Assembly (NCBI GenBank): GCA_964194845.1
Contig: CAXMNX010000025.1
Location: 1-64,000, forward strand
DNA from: CAXMNX01 sp964194845
Lineage (GTDB): Bacteria > Pseudomonadota > Alphaproteobacteria > Rhodobacterales > Rhodobacteraceae
DNA length: 64,000 nt
Direction of reading: 5' to 3'
The notes beneath the pieces were generated by a model. It did no database searches. It was not told the origin of the DNA and saw only the letters and a program-made list of their open reading frames with translations. Both the position numbers and the translations under genes were made by a program. Positions within the stretch are counted from its first letter, which is position 1. Each line of letters starts with the position of its first letter. Positions 61,283 to 64,000 of this stretch are shown here, one piece after another.

Positions 61283-62276
61283 CATTGACGATCTTCATCA
61301 TCGCGACCTCGCCGTCTTTGGCGGGAACCGCGGCCTTTTCGGCGGCTTCGCCACGCAGGCTTTCGGCCAGTCTTTGCGAAATGTTCTCCAGCAGAAAATC
61401 GACGGTATCCTTGTCTTCGCCCTCTGCCGCGGCGATCACCGTCACCAAATCGGCCTGATCAAGGTCTCGCTGAACGCGCGGCACGTCGCGTGCCGAAACG
61501 CGGTCCTTGACATTGGCAAACGTGAAGATCGCCTTGCGTACTTGTTCGGCAAATTCATTGTCTACGGTCTCGAGTCCGCTCAAAACCTCGTCACGAACCG
61601 AGGCCGGTGAGTAATTCAGAATTGCACCCACCCGCGATACCGGGCCGTCGGAAAAGGCAAAATTGGGCCGCGTATCCAGTTGTTCTGCCAGCGATATGCC
61701 AATGCGCCTGACCATTTCGGGGGCCACCGATGCTGTCAGTGACACGGCATAGGTTATGCGCCGCGCCCGCTCGCCGGGAATAAACCCCAGCAGTTCGGCT
61801 GCCTTGGACACTTTCAGTTTCGACAGCAGGATCGCGGCGACTTCCACGGATTCCGTTTCAAGAACCGGCACAAGACGTTCGACATCAACATTCGAAATGC
61901 TTTCCCAGGGATCGCCCTGGAAGTGGTCGGATGACATGCCCCGAAGCCGGTTTGAAGCGCGTTCGCTGATAACCCCGTCAAGCAGCCCCAGCGCGCTTTC
62001 AAGCCCGGCCGGGAAGGACAAGCCAATCGCCTCGATCGCATCGCCGAATTCGATTGCCACGGCATCAACCGTGATCTGGTCCACCGGTGCCATGCGGACA
62101 AGTTGCAACGTCAGGTCGGTTTGCAGCTTTTCAGGAAGGTCGGCCAGGGCGGGCACCGCGCCGGATTGCAAAAGCAGCCGAACGGCAATCGCGGCTTTTT
62201 CCCGACCGCTCAGATGACCCGTCAGCGAAATCACTGGCGCGCCCTTAGCGCTTTGCATATCTAAGTCGAGCGACAT
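61227..62276 (-). CDS. fliG: FliG-like flagellar motor switch protein, divergent
   Basis: A 349-aa FliG-type protein, the rotor part that couples torque. The N-terminal half matches FliG (GREKAAIAVRLLLQSGA, about 24-40) and the middle and C-terminal parts have helical FliG repeats. The EHPQ motif of typical FliG is replaced by ESVE at about 142-145. The C-terminal torque region keeps DRVSARDVPRVQRDLDQADL. It has no flagellar neighbour in the window, whereas FliG genes are normally in flagellar clusters. Roseobacter FliG proteins are divergent, so it may be the only FliG of the genome. Transcribed opposite to the 74-aa ORF. Confidence 0.82.
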   Translation of the reverse strand: MSLDLDMQSAKGAPVISLTGHLSGREKAAIAVRLLLQSGAVPALADLPEKLQTDLTLQLVRMAPVDQITVDAVAIEFGDAIEAIGLSFPAGLESALGLLDGVISERASNRLRGMSSDHFQGDPWESISNVDVERLVPVLETESVEVAAILLSKLKVSKAAELLGFIPGERARRITYAVSLTASVAPEMVRRIGISLAEQLDTRPNFAFSDGPVSRVGAILNYSPASVRDEVLSGLETVDNEFAEQVRKAIFTFANVKDRVSARDVPRVQRDLDQADLVTVIAAAEGEDKDTVDFLLENISQRLAESLRGEAAEKAAVPAKDGEVAMMKIVNVIRELEGAGEITLVVDDE

Positions 62277-62374
62277 ACCACCACCTTAGTTCCTGTTATG
62301 TTCTAAAGGGTGCGGAGTTAACGTTTGCCTACCGGCGGCGGCTACAGAATAGATTGACGTGACCCAAACAAATA

Positions 62375-62397
62375 GGGCGGCTCACTTGGAACCGCCC
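62375..62397 (-). terminator. Terminator after the small secreted protein gene
   Basis: On the minus strand GGGCGG (62392-62397) and CCGCCC (62375-62380) form a 6-bp stem followed by TATTTGTTT. Ends the purB / small protein transcript. Confidence 0.6.
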
Positions 62398-62420
62398 GAG
62401 GCTTGAACGAGGGAATATTG

Positions 62421-62588
62421 CTAACCGGTCGTGGGTACGCAGCGCTGTGTATCTGTATCGAATATTGATCCTTCAACGCAGGACATCACGACCTTTTCAG
62501 TTTTCACATGGCCAAAACCGCCGCACGCCTGTGCCAGCGCGAACGTCGGGGCCATTGTCAGAGTGGCCAAAAGCATCTTCGCTTTCAT
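62421..62588 (-). CDS. Small secreted cysteine protein next to purB
   Basis: A 55-aa protein with a strong ribosome binding site (GGAGA, 5 nt from the ATG) and a clear signal peptide (about 1-19, ending ALA-Q). The mature part (about 36 aa) has three cysteines: one in QACGGFGH, one in MSCVEGSIFD and one in RCVPTTG. The C-x(n)-C-x-E-G...D-x-x-x-x-x-C pattern recalls small carbohydrate-binding (CBM14-like) proteins. Similar small proteins next to purB occur in Rhodobacterales, as I recall. Function unknown. Lies 83 bp after the purB stop, same strand. Confidence 0.75.
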   Translation of the reverse strand: MKAKMLLATLTMAPTFALAQACGGFGHVKTEKVVMSCVEGSIFDTDTQRCVPTTG

Positions 62589-62671
62589 CGGTCTCTCCTT
62601 TTTGGTCTTGCACGCAGCATAGCATTGCCCGACCCGGCCATAAAGCTAAGATTGCAAAATTGACCTGACGA

Positions 62672-63979
62672 TTACGTGTCCCCGAAAACGCGCGCAAATA
62701 TCGTATCGACATGCTTCGTGTGATAGCCGAGGTCGAATTTCGCCTCGATCTCCGCGTCCGATAGCGCGGCTTTGACCTCGGCATCCGATTTTAGCTCTGT
62801 CAAGAAATCCTTGCCTTCTTCCCAAACCTTCATCGCGTTTCTTTGCACAAGACGGTAGGCGTTTTCGCGGTTAACGCCCTTTTGGGTTAAGGCCAACAAA
62901 ACCCGCTGCGAATGAATTAGACCACGGAATTTGTTGAGATTGCTCAACATATTCTCAGGATACACCAACAGCTTGTCGATAACCCCGGTCAGGCGGGTCA
63001 ACGCAAAGTCCAGCGTGATTGTCGCATCTGGTCCGATCATCCGCTCGACGGATGAATGCGAGATGTCGCGCTCGTGCCACAGCGCGACGTTCTCCATGGC
63101 TGGCACCACGGCCATGCGTACAAGGCGCGCGAGGCCGGTCAGGTTCTCGGTCAGAACCGGATTTCGTTTATGCGGCATCGCCGACGACCCCTTTTGGCCT
63201 TTCGAGAAGAACTCTTCGGCCTCCAGAACTTCGGTCCGCTGCATGTGACGGATTTCAGTTGCAATATTTTCGACCGAACTGGCGACCACACCCAGTATGG
63301 CAAAAAACATCGCGTGGCGGTCACGGGGAATGACTTGTGTCGAGACCATTTCAGGCGTCAGACCCATCTTCGCACAGACATGCGCCTCGACCGCGGGATC
63401 AATGTTCGCAAATGTACCTACTGCGCCGGAAATTGCTCCAGTCGCAACCTCTTGGCGGGCGTTCTTCAACCGATCCAGATTGCGGTTCATCTCTGCGTAG
63501 AACCGCGCAAATGTCAGACCCATGGTCACCGGTTCGGCGTGAATGCCGTGGCTTCGCCCGATCCGCACGTCCATTTTGTGCTCGATCGACCGGCGCTTCA
63601 AAGCCGCCAAAAGCGCTTGAATATCCGCAATCAGAATATCCGCCGCCCGGGTCAGTTGCACGTTCAGTGTCGTGTCCAGAACATCGGAAGATGTCATGCC
63701 CTGGTGGACGAACCGCGCCTCGTCATTGCCGATGATTTCGGCCAGATGCGTCAGAAATGCGATAACGTCGTGCTTTGTTACGGCTTCGATCTCGTCGATG
63801 CGGGCGACATCAAATTCAACGTCCTTGGCTTTCCACACAGCCGCGGCGTTTTCCTTTGGAATTACATCCAGTTTAGCCATTGCGTCGCAGGCGTGCGCCT
63901 CGATCTCGAACCAGATGCGATATTTGTTTTCGGGCGACCATATGGCGACCATTTCCGGGCGGGCATAGCGTGGGATCAT
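62672..63979 (-). CDS. purB: Adenylosuccinate lyase
   Basis: Catalyses two steps of purine synthesis: SAICAR to AICAR and adenylosuccinate to AMP. 435 aa, complete. The family signature GSSAMPHKRNPVLTENLTGL (about 267-286) is present with the catalytic serine loop. MTSSDVLDTTLNVQLTRAAD and GRSHGIHAEPVTMGLTFARF (about 143-162) give the active-site His. AGGAAAG precedes the ATG at 63979. Followed on the same strand by the small secreted cysteine protein. Confidence 0.97.
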   Translation of the reverse strand: MIPRYARPEMVAIWSPENKYRIWFEIEAHACDAMAKLDVIPKENAAAVWKAKDVEFDVARIDEIEAVTKHDVIAFLTHLAEIIGNDEARFVHQGMTSSDVLDTTLNVQLTRAADILIADIQALLAALKRRSIEHKMDVRIGRSHGIHAEPVTMGLTFARFYAEMNRNLDRLKNARQEVATGAISGAVGTFANIDPAVEAHVCAKMGLTPEMVSTQVIPRDRHAMFFAILGVVASSVENIATEIRHMQRTEVLEAEEFFSKGQKGSSAMPHKRNPVLTENLTGLARLVRMAVVPAMENVALWHERDISHSSVERMIGPDATITLDFALTRLTGVIDKLLVYPENMLSNLNKFRGLIHSQRVLLALTQKGVNRENAYRLVQRNAMKVWEEGKDFLTELKSDAEVKAALSDAEIEAKFDLGYHTKHVDTIFARVFGDT

Positions 63980-64000
63980 CTGCCGGGCTTTCCTTGACTG

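Overview
The window looks like a chromosomal segment of an alphaproteobacterium of the Rhodobacterales (Roseobacter/Rhodobacteraceae type). This is inferred from protein character and gene order: yajC-secD-secF-tauE-ccmABCDG-acnA, yfgM-bamB-der, sarcosine oxidase soxBDAG, a DksA with a single cysteine in its zinc-finger region, DUF2852 and DUF1289 proteins, and the RlmI-PIN pair. Base composition is GC-rich and fairly even. I saw no rRNA, tRNA, CRISPR array, prophage or insertion sequence. Genes are dense and most operon junctions are 1-8 nt overlaps (ATGA, GTGA, TTGA, TAATG).

Layout. 0.1-2.7 kb: acetolactate synthase genes ilvB-ilvN (minus strand) behind a promoter, a 15-codon leader peptide with an Ile-Leu-Val-Val-Val run and an intrinsic terminator, i.e. 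a branched-chain amino acid attenuator. 3.1-7.6 kb: a TRAP transporter (2-oxoacid-type binding protein, small and unusually long large permease). 7.6-13.2 kb: bpt, RDD protein, DUF2852, ybaK-like, glnE. 13.2-15.8 kb: Entner-Doudoroff genes eda and edd behind a LacI-type palindrome. 15.9-17.6 kb: rlmI and a PIN protein. 17.6-22.3 kb: a minus-strand operon moxR - GNAT - DUF2927 lipoprotein - 55-aa membrane protein - VWA protein - M48 protease. 22.5-24.9 kb: dksA, DUF1289, ruvX, ccmI. 25.1-30.9 kb: heterotetrameric sarcosine oxidase, with a lower-GC unknown gene inserted between soxB and soxD. 31.0-37.3 kb: sodB, a LOG-family hydrolase, an acidic repeat-bearing LysM protein, an Atm1-type exporter and a glycosyltransferase. 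37.4-42.3 kb: an RND efflux pair. 42.5-46.5 kb: yfgM-like, bamB-like, der, an EF-hand protein. 46.7-49.2 kb: GSCFA protein and serS. 49.4-56.3 kb: Sec accessory genes, then cytochrome c maturation genes. 56.7-64 kb: acnA, a DUF1223 protein, an ArsR-like regulator, a divergent fliG, a small secreted cysteine protein and purB.

These genes are mostly core metabolism and envelope biogenesis: amino acid, carbon and one-carbon (sarcosine) metabolism, nitrogen-status control (glnE), outer membrane assembly, protein export and cytochrome c maturation. The most unusual items are the precise insertion of a HEPN/DUF5677-like unknown gene into the sarcosine oxidase operon, the ilv leader attenuator, several small uncatalogued ORFs (55, 39, 74 and 55 codons), the tandem-repeat acidic LysM protein, paired palindromes before DUF2852, and enlarged TRAP and RND permeases. 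I did not find a clear new multi-gene defence or mobile system.
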